Source: JACDAS01 sp046262415
Lineage (GTDB): Bacteria; Actinomycetota; Thermoleophilia; Gaiellales; Gaiellaceae
Length of the DNA: 46,602 nt
NCBI GenBank assembly: GCA_046262415.1
Contig: JBHEMU010000006.1
Coordinates: 1-46,602 of the forward strand
Direction of reading: 5' to 3'
Positions within the stretch are counted from its first letter, which is position 1, and every line of letters starts with the position of its first letter. Under the pieces are notes generated by a model. It did no database searches. It had not been told where the DNA came from and was given only the letters and a program-made list of their open reading frames with translations. Positions 1 to 8,868 of the stretch are shown here, one piece after another. A program made the translations under genes and the position numbers.

Positions 1-277
1 TCTCGAAGATCTTGGTGATGTTGCGGTCGCTGCAGACGAGGGAGAGCTGGCCGTCCTTCGTCCGCAGCCGCTTGACGCCGCCGACGAGCACGCCGAGCGT
101 GGTCGAGTCGATGAACGTCGTGCCCGTCAGGTCGACGACGACGTGGGCGGCGCCCTGCTCGATCACATCGAGGAGCTGCTGCTTGAACTCAGGCGCCGTG
201 TAGAGATCGACCTCGCCGCCGAGCGAGATCACGTAGACGCCTTCTCTCAGCTGCTCGGTCTCGATCTTGAAGTTCAT
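1..277 (-). CDS. STAS-domain anti-sigma factor antagonist (partial)
   Basis: The reading frame starts at an ATG (275-277) and runs off the left edge, leaving about 92 residues. The sequence follows the SpoIIAA/RsbV pattern: an N-terminal beta-strand segment (VYVISLGGEVDLYTA), then the STAS core HVVVDLTGTTFIDSTTLGVL. The serine of FIDS (about residue 57) aligns with the serine that partner anti-sigma kinases phosphorylate; the usual DSSGLG reads DSTTLG here. In the family, the unphosphorylated protein binds an anti-sigma kinase and frees a sigma factor. A purine-rich stretch (gggggact) lies just before the ATG, and a TAGACT -10-like box (311-316) overlaps the stop codon of the upstream TPR gene, so this gene may have its own promoter with a short leader. 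The partner kinase and sigma factor are not in the window. Confidence 0.88.
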   Translation of the reverse strand, partial: MNFKIETEQLREGVYVISLGGEVDLYTAPEFKQQLLDVIEQGAAHVVVDLTGTTFIDSTTLGVLVGGVKRLRTKDGQLSLVCSDRNITKIFE

Positions 278-313
278 GCAGTCCCCCGTCGGGCGCCGAT
301 CCGAGGTCGGAGT

Positions 314-1075
314 CTAACCTTGCGGCGGGGGCTGGGCCTTGAGGGCGGCCTCGAGCTGCTTCACCCGCTGGCGCACGAACTGGGAGCGCGTGTCCTCGGG
401 CGCGAGTTGGAGGAACTTCTTGTACGCGGCGACCGCGGTCGTGTAGTCGCCGGCCTTCTCGGCCGTGTCGGCCAGCGCCAGGCGGATGTCGGGGTCGTCC
501 GGCTTCAGCGTCGTCACCTTCCGGTAGGTGGACACGGCCTGGCCGGCCGCGCCCTGAAAGGCCTGGAGCGCCTCGCCGCGCCGCCGCGAGAGCTCGGACG
601 AGAGGATCGTGTAGAGCTCGTCCTTCTGGAGCTCACGGTCGAGAAAGCTGCCCGGCGCCACCGAGAAGCCGGCCTTCGCCAGCGTCGCGGCCTCGTACTC
701 GATCGCCTGGACCTGCTCGCCGAAACGCGAGGCGCGCCGCAGGTAGAGGCTCGACAGCTCCACCAGCGCGTCCGCGTCCTTCGGCTTCAGCTGCGTGTAC
801 TGCTCGAGGGGGCTGATCGCCTCGTCGGTCTGGCCCTTCGCGGCGAGGGCGCGTGAGAGCTCGAGGTAGGCGGGGGCGTCCTTCGGGTTCGTGGCGATGC
901 GCTTCTGGAGCTTCGAGACCGACGGGCCGCTCTGGCCGCCGATGTTGAAGCGGAGGAGGTCCTCGAGGCCCCCCTGGCCCGTGCCGACGCCGTAGAGGAC
1001 GAAGCCGCCGCCGAAGGCGGCGATCAGGAGGATGAACACCCACTTCGCCTGCCTGCGTAGGCGAGGGAAGAACAT
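314..1075 (-). CDS. Membrane-anchored TPR-repeat protein
   Basis: This 253-residue protein has a basic N-terminus (FFPRLRRQAKW), one hydrophobic segment at about residues 12-32 (WVFILLIAAFGGGFVLYGVG), and a long soluble part with TPR-like helical pairs, for example ATNPKDAPAYLELSRALAAK and LKPDDPDIRLALADTAEKAG. It is therefore probably a single-pass membrane protein with a TPR scaffold for protein contacts. I chose ATG 1073-1075 because GAGG sits 5 bases upstream and it lies 8 bases after the stop of the amidohydrolase; an upstream in-frame extension would overlap that gene. The tail is proline/glutamine rich (AQPPPQG). The family is common in Thermoleophilia-like genomes but its role is not known to me. 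Confidence 0.8.
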   Translation of the reverse strand: MFFPRLRRQAKWVFILLIAAFGGGFVLYGVGTGQGGLEDLLRFNIGGQSGPSVSKLQKRIATNPKDAPAYLELSRALAAKGQTDEAISPLEQYTQLKPKDADALVELSSLYLRRASRFGEQVQAIEYEAATLAKAGFSVAPGSFLDRELQKDELYTILSSELSRRRGEALQAFQGAAGQAVSTYRKVTTLKPDDPDIRLALADTAEKAGDYTTAVAAYKKFLQLAPEDTRSQFVRQRVKQLEAALKAQPPPQG

Positions 1076-1083
1076 CGTGTCCT

Positions 1084-2397
1084 CTATGCTCGGTGGTCGC
1101 CTGCCGCGGGAGCGGCGGTGTTCAGCATCAGGCTTCGGGCGCTTGCCGCGCGCCGCCGCAGATCGGGCCATCGGTCACCCCCTTTCTCGTAGCGTACCTC
1201 GCCGCCGACCAGGGTCGCGAGGACACGCTCGGGCGCGCCGCCGAACACGACGGCATAGGCCGGATCCTCCCAGGGGAGGTGCGGCGACCCCTCGAGCGAC
1301 ACGACGGCCAGGTCGGCGTGCTTGCCGGGCACGAGCGAGCCGATCCGGTCGTCCAGGCCGAGCGCCCGGGCGGAGCCGAGCGTCGCGAGCTCGAGCGCCT
1401 CCGCGGCGGAGAGGGCGTCGGGTCGGCCCTCCCTGGCCCGCGCGAGCAGGACTGCGGCGCGAAGCTCGTCGAACATGTCGAACGACGGTGCCGAGGCGGG
1501 GCTGTCGGTGCCGAGGCCGACGTGCACGCCGGCGTCGAGCAGCGCTCGAAGCGGCGCCACCCCGCAGCCGAGCGACGCGTTCGAGCGGGGGCAGTGGGCG
1601 ACGCCGGCCCCCGCGGCGGCGAGCAGGGCGATCTCGTCGGCTTCGACGTGGACGCAGTGGACGGCGAGAGTCTGCGGCCCGAGGGCGCCGAGGTCCGCGA
1701 GCAGCCGAGTTCCGGTCGTCCCCGGGGGCGGAACGAGCAGCTCGGAGTACCCTGCCCACGCGCCGCTCCCCTCTGTCAGGTACGCGAGCTCGGACCGGCT
1801 CTCGGAGACGTGTGTGGCGAGCGGGTACGGCAGCCCGGCGCAGGCGGTGTACGCCGCGCCCGACACCGTGTAGGGCGCGTGCGGGGACACGCCGGGCCGG
1901 ACGCGGTCCGAGAAGGACTCCTCGACCCGCCCGTACTTGTCCGCGAACCGCGCCAGCACGTCGTCCGGGTCGGCGCCGAAGACCTCGAGGTGGACGACCG
2001 CGCGGAGTCCGAGCTCCGCGCAGGCGGGGGCCGCGGCGCCGCTGTAGCTGCAGTCGGCGACGGTCGTGACGCCGGAGGCGAGGCACTGTGCCGCGCCCAG
2101 GCGGGCGATCGCCACGAACTCATCCCAGCCGGCGCGTGCCTTGCGCTCGACGTGGAGCGAGATCCAGGCCGAGAAGTCGGCGAGCCCGTCGCCGAAGCCG
2201 CCGTAGACGGCGTACTCCAGGTGCGTGTGGGCGTTGACGAAGCCCGGCAGGATCGCGGCGCCTTCGCGGCGCGTTCCGGCACCGATCTCGTCCGCGGGGC
2301 CGATCGCCACGATCCGCCCCTCCTCGAAGGCCACCGCACCGTCGCGAATCGGCGGACCGTCGATCGGCAGCACCCAGTCCGCGGACAGCACCTGCAC
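1084..2397 (-). CDS. Amidohydrolase, TrzA/MtaD type (possible aminodeoxyfutalosine deaminase)
   Basis: This is a 437-residue cytoplasmic metal-dependent hydrolase of the deaminase branch of the amidohydrolase superfamily. Metal and catalytic residues are visible in order: NAHTHLE (His57, His59), HAPYTVS (about 173), THVSES (His196), HCVHVEADE (His247/250) and GTDSPAS (Asp298). CPRSNASLGCGVAP (about 269-282) is the loop typical of S-adenosylhomocysteine, methylthioadenosine and aminodeoxyfutalosine deaminases. Given the complete complex I further along, a role in futalosine-type menaquinone synthesis is attractive, but no mqn gene is visible, so this is inference. The start is GTG 2395-2397; a second GTG two codons later is equally possible. 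A TACGAT box nine bases upstream would give a near-leaderless mRNA. The gene diverges from the ABC exporter and is followed after 8 bases by the TPR gene. Confidence 0.85.
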   Translation of the reverse strand: MQVLSADWVLPIDGPPIRDGAVAFEEGRIVAIGPADEIGAGTRREGAAILPGFVNAHTHLEYAVYGGFGDGLADFSAWISLHVERKARAGWDEFVAIARLGAAQCLASGVTTVADCSYSGAAAPACAELGLRAVVHLEVFGADPDDVLARFADKYGRVEESFSDRVRPGVSPHAPYTVSGAAYTACAGLPYPLATHVSESRSELAYLTEGSGAWAGYSELLVPPPGTTGTRLLADLGALGPQTLAVHCVHVEADEIALLAAAGAGVAHCPRSNASLGCGVAPLRALLDAGVHVGLGTDSPASAPSFDMFDELRAAVLLARAREGRPDALSAAEALELATLGSARALGLDDRIGSLVPGKHADLAVVSLEGSPHLPWEDPAYAVVFGGAPERVLATLVGGEVRYEKGGDRWPDLRRRAASARSLMLNTAAPAAGDHRA

Positions 2398-2406
2398 GGC
2401 GCGGCG

Positions 2407-2412
2407 ATCGTA
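2407..2412 (-). promoter_or_regulatory. -10 box TACGAT of the amidohydrolase gene
   Basis: TACGAT on the minus strand ends nine bases before the GTG at 2397. The transcript would start at or very near the start codon. No clear -35 box is seen. Confidence 0.45.
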
Positions 2413-2418
2413 CCGACG

Positions 2419-2424
2419 TACACT
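2419..2424 (+). promoter_or_regulatory. -10 box TACACT of the ABC exporter operon
   Basis: TACACT is followed by exactly six bases and the GTG at 2431, predicting a leaderless mRNA. It lies seven bases from the opposing TACGAT box, so RNA polymerase could probably not occupy both promoters at once. Confidence 0.5.
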
Positions 2425-2430
2425 CGGCGC

Positions 2431-3270
2431 GTGGCCGCACTCGCCGTGCGAGGGCTCGAGAAGCGCTACGGCCGGGTGCAGGCGCTCCACGGCGTCGACC
2501 TGGAGGTGGCCCAGGGCGAGCTCGTCGGGCTGCTCGGCCCGAACGGCGCCGGCAAGTCGACGCTGGTCAAGATCGTGTGCGGCCTCGTGCGGGGGAGCGC
2601 CGGATCCGCGCTCGTCTGCGGCGCCCGCGCGGGGTCGATCGCCGCGCGAGGCGCGACGGGGTACCTGGCCGAGCTGTTCCGCTTCCCGGGCTGGTACCGG
2701 GCCGGCGAGGTGCTCGAGCTGCACCAGCGCCTGGCGGGCTCGCAGGGGGGCGAGGCGGAGCGCCGCGAGCTGCTCGACCTGGTCGGCCTCGGCGAGGTCG
2801 GCCGCCGGCGCGTCGACGAGTTCTCGAAGGGGATGCAGCAGCGCCTCGGGATCGCCCAGGCCCTGGTCGGCTCGCCGCGCCTGCTGCTGCTCGACGAGCC
2901 GACGAGCGCCCTCGACCCGGCGGGCCGTCGCACGGTCCGCGGCGTGCTCGAGGAGCTGCGACGGCGGGAGGTGGCGGTGCTGCTCAACTCCCACCTGCTG
3001 AGCGAGGTGGAGCTCGTCTGCGACCGGGTCGTGATCCTCGCCGGCGGCCGCGTCGTCGCGGCCGGGACGCCGAAGGAGCTCGCCGAGGCGCGGGGCGTCG
3101 AGATCGAGACGGAGAGCGGCGTCCGCCGCTTCGAGCAGGCGAGGCGCACGGACGTGCCGGAGCTCGTCGCCGGACTCGTGGCCGCCGGCGAGCGGATCTA
3201 CGGCGTCCGCGTCCTGACGACGACGCTCGAGGAGACGTACCTCGACGCCGTCGGGGGGGACGAGGCTTGA
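2431..3270 (+). CDS. ABC transporter ATP-binding protein (CcmA-like exporter family)
   Basis: This 279-residue ATPase has Walker A GPNGAGKST (residues 36-44), a signature region FSKGMQQRLGIAQAL (about 133-147), Walker B LLLLDEPTSALDP (about 151-163) and the switch histidine in LLNSHLLSEVE. The FSKGMQQR signature and the C-terminal segment are typical of drug or natural-product ABC exporters that pair with ABC-2 permeases. The start GTG 2431 gives the usual family N-terminus (LAVRGLEKRYGRV) and sits six bases after a -10 box, so the mRNA is probably leaderless. The stop overlaps the start of the permease gene, indicating translational coupling. The substrate cannot be told from sequence. Confidence 0.93.
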   Translation: MAALAVRGLEKRYGRVQALHGVDLEVAQGELVGLLGPNGAGKSTLVKIVCGLVRGSAGSALVCGARAGSIAARGATGYLAELFRFPGWYRAGEVLELHQRLAGSQGGEAERRELLDLVGLGEVGRRRVDEFSKGMQQRLGIAQALVGSPRLLLLDEPTSALDPAGRRTVRGVLEELRRREVAVLLNSHLLSEVELVCDRVVILAGGRVVAAGTPKELAEARGVEIETESGVRRFEQARRTDVPELVAGLVAAGERIYGVRVLTTTLEETYLDAVGGDEA

Positions 3271-4115
3271 GGGCGGTCCCGGTGATCGCGGTGTACGCGC
3301 TGCGGGAGGCGCTCCGGCGGAAGGTCTTCGCCGTGCTGCTCGCTCTCACCGTCGCCTTCCTGGCCCTCTACGCGCTCGGAGTCCGCCAGGCGTTCGCCAA
3401 TCCGCCCGACTTCCCCCCCGCGGGTCTCGAGCCGAAGGTCTACGCCGGCGCGCTCGTGCTCGGCCTCGGCATGTTCGCCGCCTTCTTCCTGGGCTCGGTC
3501 CTCGCTGTCTTCCTCACCCTCGGCGTCGTGCGCGGCGACGCCGAGCGCGGACTGCTGCAGCCGCTCGTCGCCCGGCCGCTCGGACGGCCGACGCTCCTCC
3601 TCGCGCGCCTGCTCGGCGCCGCCGCCGTGTCGGTGCCCTACGTCGTCGCCGTCGACCTGATCCTGGTCGTGATCGTCGGGCTCAGCGGCGGCTGGTGGCC
3701 GGACCGGCTCCTCACGCCCGCGTTCGAGCTCGGCGCCGCGGTGCTCGTCGTCGGCGCGCTCTCGCTGCTCGGCTCGGTGTTCCTCTCCGCCACCGCGAAC
3801 GGCATCGCCGTGTTCATGCTCTTCGGCGCGGGCCTCGTGGCGGGTCTCCTCGGGCAGATCGCCGAGGTCGTGAACTCGAGCACGCTGAGCCGGATCTCCG
3901 AGATCTCGGCCTGGGTCCTCCCCTTCGAGGCGCTGTACCAGGACGCGCTGAACCGGATCACCGCAGACGCGACCGGCCTGACCGAGTTCGTGCTCGACCT
4001 CGGCCCCTTCGGCGGCGGGCGCCCTGGCGGGGCGTGGCTACCCCTCTGGGTGCTCGCCTACCTCGCGCTCGTCGGCGGGGCGGCTTCGCTCGCCTTCTCC
4101 CGCCGGGATCTCTAG
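3267..4115 (+). CDS. ABC-2 type transporter permease
   Basis: This hydrophobic protein of about 282 residues has around six membrane segments: one near residue 20 (VFAVLLALTVAFLALYAL), a pair around 60-90, and further ones in the middle and at the C-terminal end (LWVLAYLALVGGAASLAFS). The segment RGDAERGLLQPLVARPLGR between membrane helices is the typical cytoplasmic coupling region of ABC-2 permeases. The preferred start is TTG 3267, which overlaps the ATPase stop as TTGA; GTG 3282 is an alternative. It should form the membrane half of the exporter with the preceding ATPase. The stop codon coincides with the first base of the 97-bp repeat array. Confidence 0.87.
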   Translation: MRAVPVIAVYALREALRRKVFAVLLALTVAFLALYALGVRQAFANPPDFPPAGLEPKVYAGALVLGLGMFAAFFLGSVLAVFLTLGVVRGDAERGLLQPLVARPLGRPTLLLARLLGAAAVSVPYVVAVDLILVVIVGLSGGWWPDRLLTPAFELGAAVLVVGALSLLGSVFLSATANGIAVFMLFGAGLVAGLLGQIAEVVNSSTLSRISEISAWVLPFEALYQDALNRITADATGLTEFVLDLGPFGGGRPGGAWLPLWVLAYLALVGGAASLAFSRRDL

Positions 4116-4409
4116 GCGGCGCTTGCTTGCGACGCCGACCTCAGGAGCGCGGGCTTGCCCGTGCTCCGTCTGAGCCGACCGCACGAGCGCATCCGGGTAG
4201 AGACCCACGCTCCCAGGCGTCGCTTGCGACGCCGACCTCAGGAGCGCGGGCTCGCCCGTGCTCCGTCCGAGCCGACCGCACGAGCGCATCCGGGTAGAGA
4301 CCCACGCTCCCAGGCGGCGCTTGCGACGCCGACCTCAGGAGCACGGGCTCGCCCGTGCTCCGTCTGAGCCGACCGCACGAGCGCATCCGGGTAGAGACCC
4401 ACGCTCCTA
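4115..4409. repeat. Three tandem 97-bp units, each with three potential hairpins
   Basis: The units start at 4115, 4216 and 4313. Unit 1 carries a 4-base duplication (cttg), so its period is 101; the other spacing is exactly 97. Copies differ at only a few positions. Each unit contains (1) an inverted repeat ggcgtcgc/gcgacgcc, perfect in unit 2; (2) gagcacgggc/gcccgtgctc, perfect in unit 3, with a G.T wobble replacing A-T in units 1 and 2; and (3) gagcg..gggt-agag-accc..cgctc. The array fills the gap between the ABC permease stop (4113-4115) and the tatC stop (4407-4409). It may act as a bidirectional terminator or be a REP-like element. Short open frames across it look like the repeat itself rather than genes. 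Confidence 0.9.
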
Positions 4410-5177
4410 GCCCTCCTCGGCGTCCTCGCCGGCCGGGTGCCAGCGCTTGTCGAAGAAGACCGAGAGCCAGATCGAGCCCTCGAAGAGGAGTAGCAGCGGG
4501 ATCGCCTCGAGCATGAGCGACACGGGGTCGACGGTCGGCAGGATCACGGCCAGGGCGACGACGAGCACGTAGCCCATGCGCCGGTTGCGGCGCAGCTTCG
4601 CCGGCGTCAGGATCCCGAGCCGCACCAGCGCCAGGATGAAGACGGGCAGCTCGAAGCACATGGCGATGCCGATCAGGACGAGCGCCGCGAACGAGTAGTA
4701 GTAGCTCGCGCGAATCTGGACCTCGTAGAGATGCGAGTCGTAGTTCGTCAGGAAGTGCACGGCCCTCGGCAGCGCGATCCAGTACGCGAACGCGAGGCCC
4801 GCTGCGAAGAGCGCCGTGGCGGCGGCGACGGCTACGGCGACGACCCTTTGGGCGCGCTCCTCCATCGCGGGCGCGAGGAAGCTCCAGAGCTGCCAGAGGA
4901 TGATCGGCAGCGAGAACGCGAGCGCTGCGTAGAGACTGAGCTTGATCGCCGTCAGGAACGGCTCCGTGACGCCGATCGTGATCAGGCGCTGCCGCTCCTC
5001 GGGCAGCGGCGCGGCGAGCCAGTGGATCAGCCGCTCGTGGAAGGCGAAGGCGACGCCGAACGAGACCGTCAGAGATACGAGCGAGATGACGATCCGGCTG
5101 CGCAGCTCGCCGAGGTGCTCGACGAGGGTCGCCTCCTCGCCGTGACGCAGGCGGCGCGGCAGCGCGCGGACGGCCAA
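4407..5177 (-). CDS. tatC: Sec-independent translocase subunit TatC
   Basis: This 256-residue protein has six membrane segments and TatC hallmarks: the N-terminal EHLGELRSRI motif (about 20-29) with the glutamate that binds twin-arginine signal peptides, the LLIPEP-type loop replaced here by LPEERQRLITIGVTEPFLTA (about 58-77), and CFELPVFILALVRLGI in the fourth segment. TatC is the receptor of the twin-arginine pathway, which exports folded proteins across the cytoplasmic membrane together with TatA. The start is TTG 5175-5177, seven bases after the tatA stop; no good Shine-Dalgarno site is seen, so translation probably depends on coupling with tatA. The stop lies at the edge of the 97-bp repeat array. 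Confidence 0.95.
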   Translation of the reverse strand: MAVRALPRRLRHGEEATLVEHLGELRSRIVISLVSLTVSFGVAFAFHERLIHWLAAPLPEERQRLITIGVTEPFLTAIKLSLYAALAFSLPIILWQLWSFLAPAMEERAQRVVAVAVAAATALFAAGLAFAYWIALPRAVHFLTNYDSHLYEVQIRASYYYSFAALVLIGIAMCFELPVFILALVRLGILTPAKLRRNRRMGYVLVVALAVILPTVDPVSLMLEAIPLLLLFEGSIWLSVFFDKRWHPAGEDAEEG

Positions 5178-5184
5178 GCGCGGC

Positions 5185-5409
5185 CTAGGTGACGGTGTCG
5201 CGCTCGCGCGCGGTCGTCGTCGTCTTCGGCTCCTCGACCGCCGCCGTCAGCTCCGGCTTGTCGTCGTCCTTGTTCGTGATCGAGTCCTTGAACTCGCGCA
5301 TGCCGCGACCGAGCGAACGGCCCATCTCCGGCAGCCGCTTCGGCCCGAACACGAGCAGGACCACGAGCAGGAGGATCGCGAGCTCCCAGATGCCGATTCC
5401 GAAAGGCAT
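5185..5409 (-). CDS. tatA: Twin-arginine translocase subunit TatA
   Basis: This 74-residue protein has the TatA fold pattern: a short N-terminal membrane helix (ELAILLLVVLLVFGPKRLPE, about 9-28) with the FGPKRLPE hinge, an amphipathic helix (MGRSLGRGMREFKDSI), and a charged, threonine-rich unstructured tail. TatA oligomers form the pore for folded twin-arginine substrates. It is the first gene of a tatA-tatC pair; no separate tatB is seen, as in many Gram-positive systems. ATG 5407-5409 lies six bases after a TATCCT box, so the transcript is likely leaderless. Confidence 0.96.
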   Translation of the reverse strand: MPFGIGIWELAILLLVVLLVFGPKRLPEMGRSLGRGMREFKDSITNKDDDKPELTAAVEEPKTTTTARERDTVT

Positions 5410-5415
5410 GCGTCG

Positions 5416-5421
5416 AGGATA
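5416..5421 (-). promoter_or_regulatory. -10 box TATCCT of tatAC
   Basis: TATCCT on the minus strand is followed by six bases and the tatA ATG. This is the same spacing as at many other genes in this window. Confidence 0.55.
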
Positions 5422-5470
5422 GCAGCGGGCGGCCTGCCGCCCGGCCGCCAGAGAGGAAAAGGGCGGCTGC

Positions 5471-5476
5471 TAGAAT
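5471..5476 (+). promoter_or_regulatory. -10 box TAGAAT of the suf operon
   Basis: TAGAAT lies 55 bases before the sufC start and would produce a leader of about 48 bases. Unlike most promoters here, it is followed by a leader and a Shine-Dalgarno site (GGAGAGG, 5519-5525). Confidence 0.4.
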
Positions 5477-5482
5477 CCAGCA

Positions 5483-5519
5483 CGAACCCTCCGGAATTTC
5501 CAGTAACGAACAGGGTTCG
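5483..5519 (+). promoter_or_regulatory. Inverted repeat in the suf leader
   Basis: CGAACCCT (5483-5490) and AGGGTTCG (5512-5519) form a perfect 8-base inverted repeat around a 21-base AT-richer centre (ccggaatttccagtaacg...). The right arm ends where the sufC Shine-Dalgarno site begins. It could be an operator for an iron-sulfur-responsive repressor or an RNA hairpin controlling sufC translation; no regulator gene is adjacent. Confidence 0.45.
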
Positions 5520-5531
5520 GAGAGGCACAAA

Positions 5532-6313
<782 letters not shown>

Positions 6314-6317
<4 letters not shown>

Positions 6318-8848
6318 GCACGGAGACCGAGGTCGTCGCCGGGATCGGCACCGAGTACAAGTACGGCTTCTCGAACCGCGACGACGCCGCGAACTACTTC
6401 TTCAAGTCGGGCCGCGGTCTGTCCCACGAGCTCGTCGAGGCGATCTCGGAGCACAAGAACGAGCCGGACTGGATGCGCAAGTTCCGGCACAAGTCGCTCG
6501 ACTACTTCCTCGCGCGCCCGCTGCCGACCTGGGGCGGCAACGTCGCGGAGATCGACTTCGACAACATCTTCTACTACATCAAGCCGACCGAGAAGCAGGC
6601 GGACTCGTGGGAGGACCTGCCCGCCGACATCCTCGACACCTGGGACAAGCTGGGGATCCCCGAGGCGGAGAAGAAGTACCTCGCCGGCGTCGGCGCGCAG
6701 TACGAGTCCGAGGTCGTCTACCACAAGCTCCAGGAGAAGCTGTCCGAGCAGGGCGTCCTCTTCCTCGACATGGACTCGGGCCTGCGCGAGCACGAGGAGC
6801 TCGTCAAGCAGTACTTCGGGACGATCATCCCGCAGAACGACAACAAGTTCGCGGCGCTGAACTCGGCCGTGTGGTCGGGCGGCTCGTTCATCTACGTGCC
6901 TCCGGGCGTCCACATCGAGATGCCGCTCCAGGCCTATTTCCGCATCAACGCGGAGAACATGGGCCAGTTCGAGCGCACGCTGATCATCGTCGACGAGGAC
7001 GCCTACGTGCACTACGTCGAGGGCTGCCATCTCGCCGGCTCGATGGTGAGAGTCCGTAACGGCGAGAAGGCGATCGAGGACGTCGAGATCGGCGACGACG
7101 TGCTGACGCACGAAGGGCGGTTCCGCCGGGTCCGCGACACGATGCAGCGCCGCTTCGAGGGGCCGATCTTCCGCATCACGTTCGCCGGCGAGGGCTATCG
7201 CTCGCTGGCGGTGACGCCGCGCCATCCGTTCCTCGCCGCCCCGCGCGAGCGGCCGCGCGACCACAACCGCGGCTTCTCACCCGAATGGAAGGAAGCCTGG
7301 GAGCTGCGGCCCGGCGACTACCTTGCGCTCCCGACACAGATCGACGTCGGGGCGGAGCCTCCCCCGATGTTGGGCGAAGAGGTCACGGTCGGAGCCGGCC
7401 GTCACGCTCCGGTCGCAGAACGCGTCGAGGTGGCGCTCACGCCGACGATGTGCCGCGTCATGGGCCTCTACGTCGCCGAGGGCACGGTCAGCGCGAACAC
7501 CTCATATCTCAGCTTCGACAGTGCGGGAGATGAAGAAGAGGCGCGGACGCTCGTGCGCGGCGTGATCGGGGAAGCATTCGGACTGGAGCCGTGGGAGTCC
7601 CGCTATGAGGGGCGCGACGGACGATCGCTCCGGTTCTCCTCGGTCCGGGCGGCACGCTTCTTCGCCCAGACATTCGGCCGGACGACGCCTGAGCTGCGGG
7701 TGCCCGATTGGGTCTTCGCCCTCGATGACGAGCGCCGTGCGGCGTTCGTGCGAGGCCTGTACGACGGCGAGGGAAGCTACGACGCCGGCCTCGGGCTCTA
7801 TCGCATCAATCAGACCAACCGTGAGGTGGCGCAGCGACTGCGGGAGCTTCTCCTCTCGCTCGGCATCCGCGCCTCGCTGAGTTGCACCGAGCGGCCGATG
7901 CCGCGGCGGCCGATGTGGCAGGTGGCGATCTGCAAGGTGGACAACTGTCTTTTCGAGCAGACGGTTCTAGGGGAAGTCACGAGCGAGCCGCGAGCGAGGA
8001 AGGCCGATGTCGTCTTGGCCGACGGTTACTGCTGGATGCCGATTCGCTCGATCGACGAGATTCAGGCGAACGCCACCGTCTACAACCTCAGCGTCGAGGA
8101 GGATGAGAGCTACGTCTGCGAGGGCGTCGTCTCCCACAACTGCACGGCGCCGATCTACTCGAGCGACTCGCTGCACTCGGCGGTTGTGGAAATCATCGTG
8201 AAGCCGCGCGGGCGGTGTCGGTACACGACGATCCAGAACTGGTCGAATAACGTCTTCAATCTGGTCACCAAGCGCGCCGTGGCCTACGAAGGCGCGACGA
8301 TGGAGTGGGTCGACGGTAATCTCGGCTCGAAATTGACGATGAAGTACCCCGCCATCTGGCTGATGGGCGAGGGCGCGCACGGCGAGGTCCTTTCCATCGC
8401 CTTCGCCGGCAAGGGTCAGCACCAGGACGCGGGCGGCAAGTGCGTCCACGTCGCGCCGAAGACGACCTCGGTGATCACCTCCAAGTCGATCTCGAAGAAC
8501 GGCGGCCGCGCCGGCTACCGCGGCCTGCTCGAGGTGGCGAAGGGCGCGGCCGGCTCGAAGTCGAAGGTGGTCTGCGACGCGCTCATCCTCGACGACGAGT
8601 CCCGTTCCGACACGTATCCGTACATCCGGATCGACGAGTCGAACGTGGACATCGGGCACGAGGCGACGGTGTCCAAGATCGGCGAGGAGCAGCTCTTCTA
8701 CCTGATGAGCCGCGGGCTCTCGGAGGCGGAGGCGAGCGCGATGGTCGTGTCGGGCTTCGTGGAGCCGATCACCAAGGAGCTCCCGCTCGAGTACGCGGTG
8801 GAGATGAACCGTCTGATCCAGCTCCAGATGGAAGGCTCCGTCGGCTGA
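6314..8848 (+). CDS. sufB: Fe-S cluster scaffold SufB, interrupted by an intein
   Basis: The precursor is 844 residues; removing residues 238-609 leaves 472, the normal SufB length. The N-extein ends ...AYVHYVEG and the C-extein begins CTAPIYSSDSLHSAVVEI, restoring the conserved EGCTAP motif of SufB. The cysteine of that motif, needed for cluster assembly in studied SufB proteins, doubles as the +1 nucleophile for splicing, so SufB depends on intein removal. The C-extein contains GKGQHQDAGGKCVH and the conserved RSDTYPYIRIDE region. The GTG start overlaps the sufC stop and is preceded by GGGAGG. Confidence 0.96.
7025..8140 (+). mobile_element. SufB intein with LAGLIDADG homing endonuclease
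   Basis: The intein is 372 residues. It begins with Cys1 (CHLAGSMVRVRNGEKAIEDV), has block B VTPRHPF with the TxxH motif (about 70 residues in), two LAGLIDADG-type helices with acidic ends (VMGLYVAEG and FVRGLYDGEGS), and ends with block F/G VYNLSVEEDESYVCEGVVSHN, including the penultimate His and terminal Asn, before Cys+1. All class 1 splicing residues and both acidic endonuclease positions are present, so both splicing and homing look intact. Base composition is slightly less GC-extreme than the exteins, in keeping with horizontal spread. The insertion point is the EGC/TAP motif, a site also occupied in mycobacterial SufB, as far as I recall. Confidence 0.95.
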
Positions 8849-8868
8849 CGCCGCGGGGCCGCTGACGC

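Noticed and set aside
4141..4659. Minus-strand frames running through the 97-bp repeat array
   Set aside because: The encoded peptides simply repeat with the unit period and join antisense or out-of-frame tatC sequence. No start signals are seen.
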